The position numbers and the translations under genes were made by a program. Positions 37,123-50,870 of a DNA stretch of 64,000 nt are shown one piece after another. How positions within the stretch are numbered: the first letter of the stretch is position 1; each line of letters starts with the position of its first letter. Under the pieces are notes generated by a model. It ran no database searches, had not been told where the DNA came from, and worked only from the letters and a program-made list of their open reading frames with translations. Origin of the DNA: Rallus limicola (taxonomy: Eukaryota > Chordata > Aves > Gruiformes > Rallidae); NCBI GenBank assembly GCA_022605955.1, contig JAKCOZ010000007.1, positions 12,095,501 to 12,159,500 of the forward strand. The letters run 5' to 3'.

Positions 37123-40100
37123 CTAATTCTCAAATGATCTTGGGACCAATACCTAAAAAAAGAGCCAGAGAGTTAAATAACTTGTAGCACACATGTACCT
37201 CAGGCTGCTGGAAACAGTGGAGATGATACAAAATGTACCTTTTCTCACTGTTCACTGGCATTAAGCCACTGCTTAAAAACACAAAAGAGAGAACTATTGC
37301 AGTAATCTATTCTGCAGCAATAAAATGAGGCTTGAAAGAAGACCACGTCTCTGTTATTAGTCCCTCCAGAGTTCTTAGGCTCTGACATTGTACCGATATA
37401 ATGGGAAGCTTTATTTTAAAGTCTAATATTTAATACAAAGATTAGTACAAAATATACAGCCTCTATTTAGGCTGCAAATGAAAAAAGAACCTAGAAGCAC
37501 CTTCTTGAAAAATTCTGGCACGTTCTGTCCTGCTGCTAGCTCTATGGATAGGCCAAAACAACATTTCTTCCTGTTCTTGCTGTTTTTCTTAGGTAGGAAG
37601 GTGTCTTACAGGATACTGTAATTTCAAAACCCAAGATGAGATGACTTACAAAATTTGTATCATGAAATAAAAGAAAAACTTGCATTTTAAAACATGGATA
37701 TTAGCCTGAAGAGCCCAACTCAGGCTCACTGAGTCCAGTTGACTCCAATTTGTTTGGAGCAAGCCCTTCCATTACATGGCAGTTACTGACTTTCCATACA
37801 AAGAAAAAGAAACCAAACGTATATTCATTTTTAAATTTCAGTGTTTACTGAAACATCATCACTACCATAAGCAAGAGAAGAAAACTGTACAAAGGGACAA
37901 AGACTAAGAACAGGTGGTCTCATATGAAACACCCCAAAGAGAATACAAAATCACAAAAAGAAAAAATAGATGATGTGGAAATAAACAAAATGAGTACCAC
38001 AGGAATAAAATGAGGTATATGGCATATTATCAAAACTACCAGTCCTCACAGCTGTTTTTGCTTGTATGGGCTATTGCTGTATTGCTAGGGGACTGACTGA
38101 TCATTATTCCTGCTTTTCATTCTGTGGTATTTTCAACAGTGCATTACCTTACATCATCTTCTCAGCCAGATTGGCTTTCGTTCCTGATACATATGTTAGG
38201 TACAGAAGCATATTCATATTTAAATTCTTCAGAGAGCGCTTTACTTCTGCTCTTTCCCCCTATCCTTTCTACACAGAAAACCTCTTCTTGTCTTTCCTGG
38301 ATAGCGTGTCTTTGTACTAAAATTAAAACCAATGACTCAACCTCTTTCCTGTTTGCTTGCTTGTAGAAGTCAAAATTTCTAATCAACCTGTTTGCTTAGG
38401 ACTATTTTCAGGACACCTGTTACCTTCATATCTAAACACTTTTATCTGAGCATCTATACACAGCAATAGATCAGATTCATACTTGCCAACAGAATTTCAA
38501 AATTCTCATGTGATAGAAATGCAAACTAGATATGTGACAAGCATTCCTAAATGTTTCTGTAAAAAGTACTGTTTTCCACAACTTCAGCATTTCTGTTAAT
38601 TTGACTGGAAAGCCATGATAAATGTGAGCTATTTGCATTGTTAGGAGACAGTAACATGGAATATTACGCAGATGATCACAACAAAATTGAGTTTTCTGGC
38701 AGTTAGCACATAAAATAAAACAGAGAATGTTACAAAAAAGAACAAAAAAATCAATTGAAGAGAGTTTTATGGTATCAGTACAGCGGTGTTTGGCAAGCAT
38801 TTCCGTTTGAAAGCCTTTGATACAAGGACAATCACTATCCTGTTACCACACAGGGAAGTATAAGTTGCCACAATTAATTGCTTTTGCACATATAGGGGTT
38901 GTTTATGAAAGACCTCATGGTACTTCATACTCTGTGATGCCTTCATTCTGGAAAACAATGATGTTCCATGTGCAGCCCAGATGCTTTAGCTAAATACAGT
39001 ATTTCACCCCAGGATAATATATCTTGCATAGTGATGCATTACCTTCACAGTTTAAAACAGATAGCAAAATTACTGAATGGTGCAGAGAGTGGGCCATAAA
39101 CTAAACCATGGTCAGATGCTGCCTTCTACACCTCTCTGTTGTCAGGATAATTTGACTTTCTGTGTGAAACACAATACTAGCTTGAGATATATATATGATA
39201 TATTCATCTCACCCTCAGCAAACGTGTGGACCCCCTGGTGTGGAGGGGATCACGGGCAGAAGCTCAATGAGAGCACCTGCATCCTGCAGACTGTGTTCCA
39301 CCCTGGTAACCACTGCCAGTTCCAGGCTGAACACCCATTATCACCAGAGTAGCTGGTTCGCTGGAGTCAGACAGGTGTAGCCTGACACTCTGTTATGCTT
39401 TTTGTGGTCCTAATTGCTAGTTTTTGGAAAGAACAAACAAGATACTTACAGTTAAATAAATATCTATGGAAATCCCCTAACAGCTTTAGACGAAAAACTG
39501 AGTAAAATTCTCTTCCACAGATTAGTAACGTCCATAGATATGAGCTGGAATTTTGGTTTTCAGCATAACTGTCATGGGACCGAGCCTGTTATTTCTAACA
39601 TCTCGATGAACTGGTTTCTTATGCTGGTGTGAAACTAAATGCATTCAGAACCCTCTATTTTCATAGCTGTCAAGGGAAAAATAAAGAAGACCTGGTTTTG
39701 AATTCAGAAAGTGTTTTATTTTTTCAGTGTCAGTTTATCAGACCTTCTCAGATCACATCCCCATCACAATGCAAAGTTTTTCAGATTTGAGATGGTATTT
39801 CCATTCTGAAATAGCCCCTGAACACAGGCAGCCACTTCTCAGTGAGAGTTGCTCACTGCAATGTGGGGCATCAAGTAACTTGTCTTGCACTAAGGTTTTT
39901 TCCTATACTTAATAAATATGAAAGAAAAAAAAAAAGAGCTTTTTTCCCCCATGCTTTAGATTTTGGAAACACAGGAAAAATATTTTCTGCTTAGTTTTAA
40001 ATATATTTGCCTATTTTTTTCACAGAGGGCATTCAAGGACTTTTGTTTTTAAATACCTGTAAAATTAATGTTTGTGTTTAATAGTATAATAATGTTTATT

Positions 40101-41539
40101 TGTGTTACATTCTTAATATGATCCAGGACAAAGGAATGGGAGGTGGGTTTATGTGATCTAGTGAACAGTAGTATCATTTATAGTTGTGAAAACAGAGAGC
40201 CAAACCTTGCACAGAAAACTGAGTTACCCTTCCTGAATTAATGAAGAAAGTTGTTAACAGAGCCTACTGCTAAGGTATTTTGCATTCAAAGTTAAGGATA
40301 TGAAATGCAACTGCGCTTGAAAGTAATCTGTCTTTTACTGTCAAGTAATTTTGCTCACCTAACCTTCTCACCACTTTCAAGAAATAATGCTACCTATCTC
40401 CTACAATTTTAATGGAATGATTTGGCTTTTTTCTCCTTTCTAGGTATTAAAGTTCTTACTGGTTGTGCTATCGCCTCTGTTATGATCTGTTAGCTATGTA
40501 TATGTGGAAAAATTTTAAAAGATATTGCCAAGATGGATTGCTGTACGGAACAGTTTTTTCACATTGTAGGCACTTATGTATATTTAATCTAACTTTGTAT
40601 ATGTATTTCTGGGTTTATTTTGTGCCAGAAATGCCAGTGAGTAACTGCGAGATAATTATATTCTGCTTTGAAAGTGAACCGTTTGGTACCTTAAACAGGA
40701 CTTGATCTAATGGCAGTTTGCCATTTTTACTAAAAGCAAAGCAGCCATTGTAGTTTCAAATCCTACAAATTTTGGGGATTGCTCTTACCTTAATGATATA
40801 AACAACTGTGGCTCAGAAGTGGAGTCACATCTATTGAAAAATATGTCTGTTGACATGGACTTATAGGATTGTTTTAAGTTCTTGGTATGTCTTCATAAAA
40901 ATCTGAAGGAAGAAGATCCTATGGGAAGGAGTATCTTTTCATACTAAGAACCATTATACATTCCCATCCACCTCAGTCCACTTAGTATCTAGTATCTTGT
41001 GATTTCTTCCAGCCTCGTGCAAAGAATATTATAGACACAACTAATGACATGTTCTTCTCTTTGGACATATATTGGTTATTCAGCATCCGCAGAAAAACAT
41101 AACTTCCTGTCTTGAAGATGAATTTTTAATCATTCATTTATCTGACAGTTCTAGTGTTATCTGTATTACAGCTATTGACAAGTTCCCAAGGAAGAAATGG
41201 ACTATTCAACTTGTTACATTCACCGCCATTTTCCCAGAGGCGATGGGTTCAAAACAAATCTTCCTTCTTCCCCCTTTACCTTTAGTCTGAAATAGTCTTC
41301 ATCTGAGTATGACTGTACAGGGATCAAAATCAAGATACAGCAGTCATTTGCTGGATTCTAATTATTAACAATTTCCACAGCTGTCATACAGTACCTCAGT
41401 TTTAATTGGTTGTGCTAATAAAAGGAGTATTTCTGTGCACTGAGATGCAGACTATCATTGTGTAATTTAGGCAGCCTGCCGTAAGCAGCCTTATGGGTAA
41501 GTACTTAGTGACTGTTACTTACTACAAAAGGCTTCCCCT

Positions 41540-41576
41540 AAATTAAAATAGTGCATTTGAAATTAAAATAGTGCAT
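41540..41576. repeat. 17-base direct duplication
   Basis: The unit 'aaattaaaatagtgcat' occurs at 41540-41556 and at 41560-41576, with three bases between. Confidence 0.93.
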
Positions 41577-41862
41577 ATGTTGCATTAATAAAGTCATAAA
41601 CCATGCTCAGCCAAGCTGCTCTATGTCACTGGAGAAATTTTAATCGATCAGATTGTGTTCTCTTTTTAATATTGTTCCATTTGGAATTGTTCAGAGACCT
41701 GTCCTGCAACAGATCATTAATTACTTTTTCTTCTATCAGTCCTCAGCTGGACAGGGGAGAGAAAATATAACAAAAGGCTCACAGGTTGAGATAAGGACAG
41801 GGAGATCACTCAGCAATTACTGTCACAGGCAAGAACGACTCAACTCGGGAAAAGTAATTTAA

Positions 41863-41868
41863 TTTATT
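41863..41868 (-). terminator. LTR polyadenylation signal
   Basis: AATAAA on the minus strand (plus-strand TTTATT) lies in the downstream third of the LTR, upstream of a U5-like tail of about 130 bases. This supports the minus-strand orientation. Confidence 0.5.
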
Positions 41869-42079
41869 ACCAATAAAATCAGAGTAGGAGAACGAGAAAT
41901 AAAACCAAAACTTCCAAACAGCTTCCTCCCACCCCTCCTTTCTTCCTAGGCTTAACTTTACTCGCAATTTCTCTACCTCCTCTGATCCAGTGGCACAGAG
42001 GGATGGGGAATGGGGATTGTGGTCACTTCATCACATGTTGTCTGTGATGCTTCTTCCTCCTCAGGGGGAAGACTCCTCA

Positions 42080-42425
42080 CACTCTTCCCCTGCACCAGCA
42101 TGGGGTCCCTCTCATGGCAGACAGTCTTCTGTGAACTTCTATGTGAGTCCTTCCCATGGGCTGTAGTTCCTCACAAACTTTTCCAGCATGGGTCCCTTCC
42201 ACCCTTCCACAGGGTGCAGACCTTCAGGAACCGGCTGCTGCAGTGTGGGACCCCCATAGGATCACAAGTCCTGCCAGCAAACCTGCTCCAGCATAGGCTA
42301 CTCTCTCTATGGGCTGCAGGTCCTGTCAGAAGCCTGCTCCAACAAGGACTTCTCACAGGGTTACAGCTTTCTTTGGGCATCCCCCTACTCCAGCATGGGG
42401 TCCTCCAATGGCTGCAGGTGGAATC
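42080..42425 (-). repeat. Internal repeat array within the LTR
   Basis: Diverged copies of a unit containing 'ctgctccagcatgggtcc' and 'catgggctgcaggtcct' recur about every 35-55 bases (for example near 42095, 42185, 42235, 42280, 42325 and 42390, plus-strand wording). The older copy at 36.06 kb has the same kind of array, so the repeats belong to the family. Confidence 0.75.
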
Positions 42426-45400
42426 TCTGCTCTAGCACTCGGAGCACCTTATCCCCCTCCTTCTGCACTGACTTGGGTATCTGCAAAGTTGTTTCCCCTC
42501 ACATCTTCTTACTCCTCTCCTCTCTGCAAAATCCTCCTTGGTTTTGTTTGGGTTTTTCCTCCCTTCTTGACTCTGTTATCCCAGAGGCACTTCCACCATC
42601 ACTGATGGGCTCATCCTTGGTCAGGGGTCGGTCCACCTTGGATCCAGATGGCACTGGCTCTCTTGGACACAGTGGAAGCTTCTGACAGCTTCTCATAGGA
42701 GCCATCCCCATAGCCCCCCCACTAGCAAAACCTTGCCACACAAACCCAAAACAAAATTATTGACATGAATGGTCACAGGAGTTGCAGATTTGCATAACTA
42801 ATAAACTGAGAAAAAGATCTGGTTTTAGCATTTCCTTCTATTTGACTATTTTATTCAGTAATAGAGCTAGAATGAGGCAGTAGTGTGACACCTTGAGACC
42901 CCTGTACATCAGTTATCAAATCAAAGAAGACATTAAATGTAGTAAGTAGAGTTTATAAAGATGTGGCCTAAATCTAGAAAAGATGTTGCATCAGTTGGGA
43001 GGTGTTTTGACTTTTAAGTACCTATCTAGATAGAGGCAACCATTTAAATTCTGACCAAAATCACAAATAAATTTCTGGGCTTTAGAACTTCTGAAAATTA
43101 ATTATTTTGACAATTTTAGATACATTAAGCAATACTGCAGACTCTCCTGATCCTCACTGGGGTTTGAAAGTATATAAATTACTAATTTTCATTCAGGAAT
43201 GAGGCTATCACCCACTCCGTTGGCTGCTTAAAAATTAACATACTGATAGTAAGAAAAACTTTTTAATGGAACAAAATTCCATATGAAATTTGTCATCTGA
43301 TGAAACTGAAATATTTTGTGTAAGTATGACTTAACATATTTCAAGTTTTGGGCCTGGCTTTTATTTCCCAACTCCAACCTTTAGTTTGTCGTAAATGGTC
43401 AAAAATCAAAAGACCTATGGAAATAACACAAAATTTAATATATATTAAATAATAAATACAAATCTTGGTTTTAAACCAGTCTGGCTATTCTCAGAGCATA
43501 AGGCAATATGAGTACCTGTGGTTTGTCATAAGTATACCTTTTTCTCAGTTAAACACTGTTAGTGATTTTCCTTCTATAACCTCTACCGTCACATGGAGAA
43601 TTCAAGATAGGTGTTTACTTGAAAAATTCCCACTGACTTCAGTGGGCATTAGGAGAGTCTCCAAGACTATTTTTGCACTGCAAGACCGCAGAGAATATCA
43701 GAGGCAGACCCAGAAGTGCATCACTATCTTATTCTCCCTCTCTCCCTCCCCTACATCCTCATCTCCATGGGTAAGAAAGTGGGCGAGCAGCATCACACAT
43801 CTGTGATCAGGGTATCGGAGGACTGGGACCCCAGGCATGCCAGGATGCTCATCTGCTGTGCTGCCTAGACACAGCCTAAGTGTGTTTGCTGCAGCACTCT
43901 GACAGCACTACTGCAGAGACATTTTTCTGTCTTTGAAGAAATAGAAACAGTAAAACCTTGTAAATGCAACATCCATTTTACAAGGTTAAAACCGAAGGCA
44001 GTAAAAGCAAGAGTCAGGGGGTTTGGTTCATCTCTGTCAGTGTACCTTCAGGATAATTCAGACATCTTCTGAGAATAATGGTGCATGGGATATTTTTTTC
44101 AGGGACCAAAAAAGTTTTATACATGTATAAGGCTAATATGTAATTAATATATTTTGTACACCTATAGACATGAATACTGTGTGTAGAGCTGCACCCATGT
44201 GCATGGCTAGATGTGTATGTATGTGTGTGTGCATCTCAACTGGCTTTTAAAATGATAGAGATAAATATTACTCATTAGAAAAAAGCATGTTTTCTGGTAG
44301 AACACATATTGCTTACAGCTGTGGGCAAAATGCATAATAAAAAAAAAAAGCACATTTTTCTCCCGGTGATATTATTTATTTATTGCTCTACAGATACTGA
44401 ATTATTTGTTTCATTATCTCTTTGTACTTCCCAATACGCAAAATCTTTATCTACAGAGAGGCTTCAATCGTATTCAAATTCTTTCTAAAAAGACTTCTTA
44501 CATATTGGCTATTTTCTCATTTGTTGGGCAACCGATATCACTGATGACACCTAAAGGAAAATTATTCTTTTGGGCAAAACAGTGGGGCAACTTTAATGTT
44601 TTTAATATTTTGGATTAAGTAAATCAAGAAGTGAGAGCATTTGTAGTGTGTATTAAACAGAACAGGAAAATAAAATTCTGGAGTGTTCTACACATATAGT
44701 CTAAGGATGAACACTGACACCATCACTGTCCCACAGGTTTTGAAATTGAACAAGGCAGTTGTGACTGTTATTATCACAATGTTAGCAGCAATTTTCCAGT
44801 TTCCTGCTATAACCATTTCTATTCTTTTCAAACTAATAAATGCCCAATGACCATCATTAACAATAAATCAGTTATACTTTCCAATGTGTGATCAGGGGGT
44901 ACCTCATCCCTTCTAAGTTTAAGGTCACATTAGGTACCAAAAATAAATAGGTAGCCTAACAGTCACATTCATAGGTGACTCGTGTACGTATGTATGTGTG
45001 TGTGGGTAGCTAAGACATAAAAATGGTTTTCAGATCCTTAAGAATGAAACTTGCTACAAAACTTTAGATATGTCTCTGTAATTCCCACACAGAAGTCAAC
45101 AGGTAAGGCCAGTAAATTAAAGGATTGCTTATAGAAGTTACCAACCTGGCTGGAAGAAAAAACGCTCTATTCTGTTCTGAAAGACAAAGGGTACTTCTGC
45201 CTTTAAAAAGCGGTTCCAAAGCACAGCTGGCTCCACTTCTGCTTTGTTTTACAATGTTTAAAGTAGATTTTTATGAAACAACATTGGGAGCTGGAAGATA
45301 GCAGTGAAGGTGGCAGCTTTCCATGGTTTGCCACTATATATTAAATACATTTTTCTAGAAGAAAATAGATATTCACATATTATTTTCCCCCTACTCATTT

Positions 45401-48197
45401 TTCTTTTGTATTCTCTTTTCCACTTATTTACTGAAAGACTATAGTACAGCTTGTTGGTAGGAGAACTTCAACAGTGATATTTTACTGTTCTAGCTAGTAA
45501 CTCAGTAGTCTGATCTAGGTCACTGATGCACAGGGCTTTCTGTTTTCATTTTTGTCCTCTGCTCATGGGAGAGACATAAAGAGATTAAAGGGATAATGGG
45601 TCTGATCCAAAGCCCTCTGTGGGTAATAGCAGAGCTGACAACAGTTCTGTTTCACCGCAACTTCTGAGATTTGGGGATTTGTTTTCATTCCACTTCGGAA
45701 CAAGTGGACATTTTTGCTAATTGAAATTCTTTTGAAACATTCATGTTGACTATAAAAATCTGATATTTTTGAAACAGGAAGAAGTCTGCTGCTTGGTAAT
45801 CAGGGAAATGGTATGAGAGGTGAGGGTTTCATGTCAATCCCCTCTTCCTTGTAACATGGGACCAAGTTTTTCATCCTCAAACTAAATAGATCAGTGTATT
45901 AACACCTCTCTCACTTAGGCCATCAGGCAATTATGTATAAGTAGAAAATAATTTCCACCGATTCTTGAAACAGAATTGTAGAAACAAATATGGGGCTTTC
46001 CACTTAATTTTTAGCAGAAATTTTTACATTCTAGCCCACGCATAGTAATGGAACAGTTTCTTTTCTGACTCAGTCTGAAGTGCTGTTACACTAAAGCATA
46101 CTGAGTATTGTTTCTATTTGTACTGATTTTAGTATATGGACCTCTCTAATAAATTGTAAAATTTCTACTTGATAAAAAGACTTTCATAGTACTGACTTAG
46201 AGGAACAGTAGCAGTTGGGTTTTTTAAGGGGGTTCAGTATTTTTTCTTTGATAGACTTGGTAGGATTGATTTATGAATTACACAGTAATAATGTTAAGTG
46301 CAAAATGAATTCTCAGTCTGTAATCTGAAAATTAATTCTCATCTAAAACATAACTATATGGAATTATATCAGTGTCGTGCAGAATGAGCAGATACTACTT
46401 TCAAAAGCTGATAAATGTGTTCTTATAAACACTTAAGATGCTTATAAATAGAAGTTTCAAAAGAATGAGCTTTTCTGTCTCCTTTTATTTATTTTGGTAA
46501 TTCTTAAATTAGAGAAGTCTCCATCCTGAGATTATGTGATGAAGTGTATTTCTCACAGATACTGGGGGCTGCCCACCAGAGCCTACGAGCAGGATTGCCA
46601 TCATTAGTAAAGAACGTGCCCATAAAAACAGACAAATCTAGCATCTTTTCTTTTTACTTTTTTGAGACTAATCTTTTTTTAATCATAACTTCTCATATTC
46701 TCAACATTTCCAACCTGATTTTTTCTACATGGCATTTCAATTTTTTGAAAAGTATTTGTGCACAGATTTACAATACACAGATTACATAAATTGACACTGG
46801 GGCTGTGATTATTAACATACAAAATCTTTTCTTCAGATCTGTGACATTCTTTATGTTGTCTACATTCTTTTAAGTAATAGTTATATATATTATTTACATG
46901 TGAATTAAAGACACCTAGTGAGAACAACACTAAAAATTTAGTATTCGGTACTTCAGTTCTTTTACAACTACAATAATTTGCTGTATTCAGAACATTAGAT
47001 CCCTGATTGCTGATTTTCAGAGAGTCGTACTGTGTATGTACATGCATTCACACAGTTTCCCATGACCTTCACCATCTGCCATTAAAAATTATTACCATTA
47101 TTATTCCCAGTTCCATGAAGAGTTCTCTATTGTAATATTGCTGTTTACTTCTCAGAGTCTTGGGCATAGCTTGGTAGAACATGCAAATAAATATTCACAT
47201 TTTCACGCTCCGAATAAGCAACAGTGGACAGGTGAGATTCACTAACTGATATCAAAAGAAATCAGACTGAAGACAGCATCTGAGCTGTTACTTATCTGAG
47301 CAGCATGCAGCTTAGTGAAGCCTGTAACATGTGAACAGATCAGGGTTGAAAGATCTCATGAGTGTTTTGAGACATTAAGCCCCATTATCTAAGAGCTAGA
47401 GATATTAAGGACACTTGGGGGAAGTCAGTTTCATGAAAGATCTTGGATTATCGCCCAGACTAGACTATCAAGTTCAGGAGGGTCAATGGGAATAAGTCTG
47501 AGTTTGCCAGACAGACGTAAAATGTTTTCTAAGATCCTTTACAGCTCAAAATGTCAGTCTTCAAAGTGTCTCCACAGGATCTTCACGTCTGGGTTGTGGT
47601 TTTAATAGAGTACTTAATCACAAGAGACTAAGGAGAATCTCCTAAGTGATTCCTCTCCATGATCCAGGAGCACTAAACCATTTTGTGACCAGAGGAAGCC
47701 ACAAGCAAAAACCATAATTTAGACAAGAGAACCACAAAAGCCAGACAGAATATTTTGCCTGATGTTCCAGCAAGAATACGAAGAATATGTTACATGTGTG
47801 GCAGTTCCTCGAACTCCTCTCTTCTGTCAGAAAGAAGCTTTATAATGACAGTTGTCATATTTCAAGCTTTGACTTTTCCCCCCGCCCCTCAGTATTCCTG
47901 TTTGTCCGAATCTGTCTCTCTGTCTATGAAATGGCTCCAGGTTAATAGTCTCTTCTCTTTGTAGAGAGGAAGCCAGCATGCTAATGTAAAACCTCTAGGA
48001 AGTAGCCAGCACAGGTGTAGAAAGTAAATGATTTATCTATTGGCAGCTGTACATCAACTTCTGTATGGGAGCTGCTACAAGTGATTGTTCCAGCCTTCAG
48101 TCTGGTAAGAGGGCACAAAGAAGCTTTGGGATATATCAGCACCCATCAATACTAGCATGGATTCAGATGCCAATCAGTCAAAACAGCTTGCATGAGT

Positions 48198-48221
48198 GGT
48201 ACATAGACTGGTACATAGACA
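48198..48221. repeat. 12-base perfect tandem duplication
   Basis: 'tggtacatagac' occurs twice head to tail. Confidence 0.95.
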
Positions 48222-50439
48222 TTCTGTTAAAAATAGAATTAGTCCAATTTTTTTGGCAGAATGTTTCTGTTGCAGAAAAGCCAATTTATCAAAAGCATTT
48301 TGGTGGGGAGCCAAAGTGGCACCATGTCAGCTTGACAGAATTGTGATTGGAAATAAGCATTGAAATAAACTGATATTATCAGAAGAGAAAATACATATTT
48401 TTTTCTGCTTTGGAATTACTTCTAATTTCTTTATGCTGAATTAAAGAAGAAAACACTATAAAGCTTTTGACTAATGTGAAAGGATTTTTTCTGTGTTTTT
48501 ATTTCTCTGGAAAATTTTCAGATATTTTATCAACAGCACTGCATGTCCTATCAAATAAAAGTGAACTTTCTCATAATTTCTGCTCTAGCTGAGAGTTTTC
48601 ACAGCAATTTCATTTCAAAAATGCATGTATTGCATATGTTTAAAACTCTGCTACCTTTTTAGCTGTCAACAACAGAAAACAAATTTTAACCCCAAATGTT
48701 AACTCAATATTTTCTTTTAAAAATTAAGCAAAGAACAGAGTTAACATTTTTTGCAAGCATTTATAATAGGAGTGGCATAACATGTAATTCATTGGTTAGT
48801 GGCACTTGGAAAAAAAGCCAGGAATTTATATTAATTTTACAGCCATGCAACCCTATCCATGATGGGTGTTGCCAAGGATTTCATAATTTGTGACAGATCT
48901 GTGACCCATTTATAGTTAGTCTCTCTGTAACATCTGCAGTGAAAATAAGATTGCTTTGAGATGCATGTCTACTTTCTCTTTCCTTTTTTTCCAAAGCTGA
49001 GGCCCATGTTGAAAGCTAATTAACCTGTAAGAACTGCAGTGTCCAACTATTGCATACTGACAAGTGGCTTGTTTTCATCATGAAAAAGCTGCAATTAGAA
49101 TTTGTTTTCATATTGAACTGTGGCTATTTTAATCAGATCTACAGATAATAACGGATCATTTTTAAGAGGTATTACAAATGGAGAAATTGAATCCAAAAAT
49201 CCTTAACAGTCAATTTATTTTTCTGAAAGGAATAAATAATTTCATTTGCTGTTATTAAATAGCACTTAATTTTTTTCATCAGTTAATCTTTCAGTTTGAT
49301 AACACAAAGTCTAGTAAAATAATTAAATATGTACAGAAGATAATACATTACTTTTTCACAAATATTCATAATAACACAAAGAAAAATATCATTATGAACT
49401 AATGAATATATAGTGGACACAGATCAGGAACATCTGCAGAAGTCAGCCAACTGAAATTCAAAGGGAAACTAATCATCGTAATTCAACGTCCAAGTCATCT
49501 GTAGCACAAAATAGGATTTTCTAGAGAGAATTAAATATTAAATGCAGTATCAAGATTCTTAAAGCTAGCACTCTGCAACACTCTTCTCACTGTTATTCTG
49601 CCCCGCCCCCAAATAATTATTAAGGAATTGTTAAAATTATTGGTTAAATTTATATATGACATTAATTTTGTTTCTTACCTGTTTGAAAATGTGGCTAAAG
49701 CTTTCCCATAGATACCTTGGTCAGTGGAGTTCCCTCCAGGAAGAGTGAAGGATAATACAGGCAGCAAGACCAAAGTACTCTGGTCAGATCAATATTCTGG
49801 AACAAGACGGTGCTGATGTTATTCTTAGTTTTAGCAGATGTAATCTATAACTTGGGATGGGGTACAGCATGGTGTTGGTGGTGAAAAAATAACCAAGCAG
49901 GTTTACTCCATCCTTCATTTCAGTTCTGTGAAAAAAAAAATCAGAAATATATCATATTTATAGAGAAGAAATACACAGAAGACAGGAGTATTACTGTGAA
50001 AGACAAGTAGAGGTGGATAATCCAAATTAACTCCTAGGTTTCATTGCTGCTGATTTCATCTCAGAAGGAATACTTCAAAGGTGCAATGTCAAAATGTTTT
50101 TACTTGAGAAAATGAGAAACATTTTGTGCTACTGTTTCTTATACTAATAAAACCCCACCCTTTCAATGATTGCTGAATATGATGCCATGGGTGGTTTTTT
50201 GTATCTGTGAGTAAGAGTGCTGGCATTGCAGGAAGGCTTGCTTTGCCCTGGAATCAACAGCTCTTGGGAAATGTTGTATCAGAGCTGGAGCTTCAGCTCG
50301 GTACCTTCATGTTTCTGTAATGAGTGATAATATGGTACAGCTGTTCACAGAACAGAAAACTTCTCTGGTAGGAATGTTTACTTCAGAAAAGTGGCAGGCC
50401 CTGCTTCACCACCAGTACAGGTGAAGTGCATTTTCTATT

Positions 50440-50870
50440 TTTATCAACTGCAAGGGCTCTGAGGGCACTTCCAGTACTTGCTGTCCCCACCCAGCCTCAC
50501 CAGGACAGCCACCCCTGCCTCTGGGACCAGGACCACATTTCAGCTCCAGCTGGGGCCATCAGCCCTTGCTGATGGACACAGACACACCTTTTAGGTTTGC
50601 CTACTTGCAGGTGTCTCATAACCATGCTTGTGCCCAGCCACGGGCCCTTCAGAACTGGACCCTGATCTGCATGTTATCTTCCCGCCTTGACCTTGGACTT
50701 GACTTTGTCACTATACCTACCTCGTCCCCAGAGAGCCACCCACCCCTGAGCAGCACACTGACACCACCCAGGAAGGTGCCTGTCCTACAGAGCCCTCAGC
50801 AGCAACCTGCTCAAAAAAACTGTTTCTGGAGCAGTACATCAAGGCAGAGGAAATTCCAAGTGTGCTGATG
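50440..50870. other. GC-richer patch of unknown origin
   Basis: This patch is clearly richer in C and G than its surroundings. It has many 'ccaggac', 'ccacccctg' and 'ccttgaccttggacttgac' strings and a 100-codon plus-strand frame from 50566 that I do not recognise. The composition and sharp edges suggest a decayed interspersed repeat, possibly another LTR, but there are no terminal repeats, TATA box or AATAAA arrangement to prove it. Confidence 0.35.

Larger units (their letters stand above)
36561..41720. other. Intergenic stretch, no gene seen
   Basis: I see no gene. The sequence is AT-rich except for a moderately GC-richer part at about 36.8-37.0 kb. It includes a perfect 12-base hairpin at 37095-37122, set beside a repeated 'agtgaactaat' (37069 and 37117), and a 17-base duplication at 41540-41576. 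A 107-codon minus frame at 38477-38800 is AT-rich and unrecognised. Confidence 0.5.
41735..42765 (-). mobile_element. Solo LTR of avian endogenous retrovirus
   Basis: I recognise this as a copy of an LTR family common in neoavian genomes, lying with its retroviral sense on the minus strand. Read that way it begins near 42765 with 'ggtttgtgtggcaaggttttg' and passes a G-rich stretch and 'ggatccaaggtggaccgacccc'. It then contains a run of internal repeats built on 'ctgcagcccatggagagg' and 'catgctggagcag' and has an AATAAA signal (plus-strand TTTATT at 41863-41868). It ends near 41735 with 'ttctctcccctgtccagctgagg'. No retroviral internal genes flank it, so it is a solo LTR. The edges are approximate and I see no clear target-site duplication. 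Identification is from memory of the family, not from a search. The 141-codon plus frame at 42010-42435 is antisense to it and is not a gene. Confidence 0.82.

Noticed and set aside
42010..42435. 141-codon plus-strand frame
   Set aside because: It lies antisense to a recognisable LTR and is made of its internal repeats, so it is not a gene.
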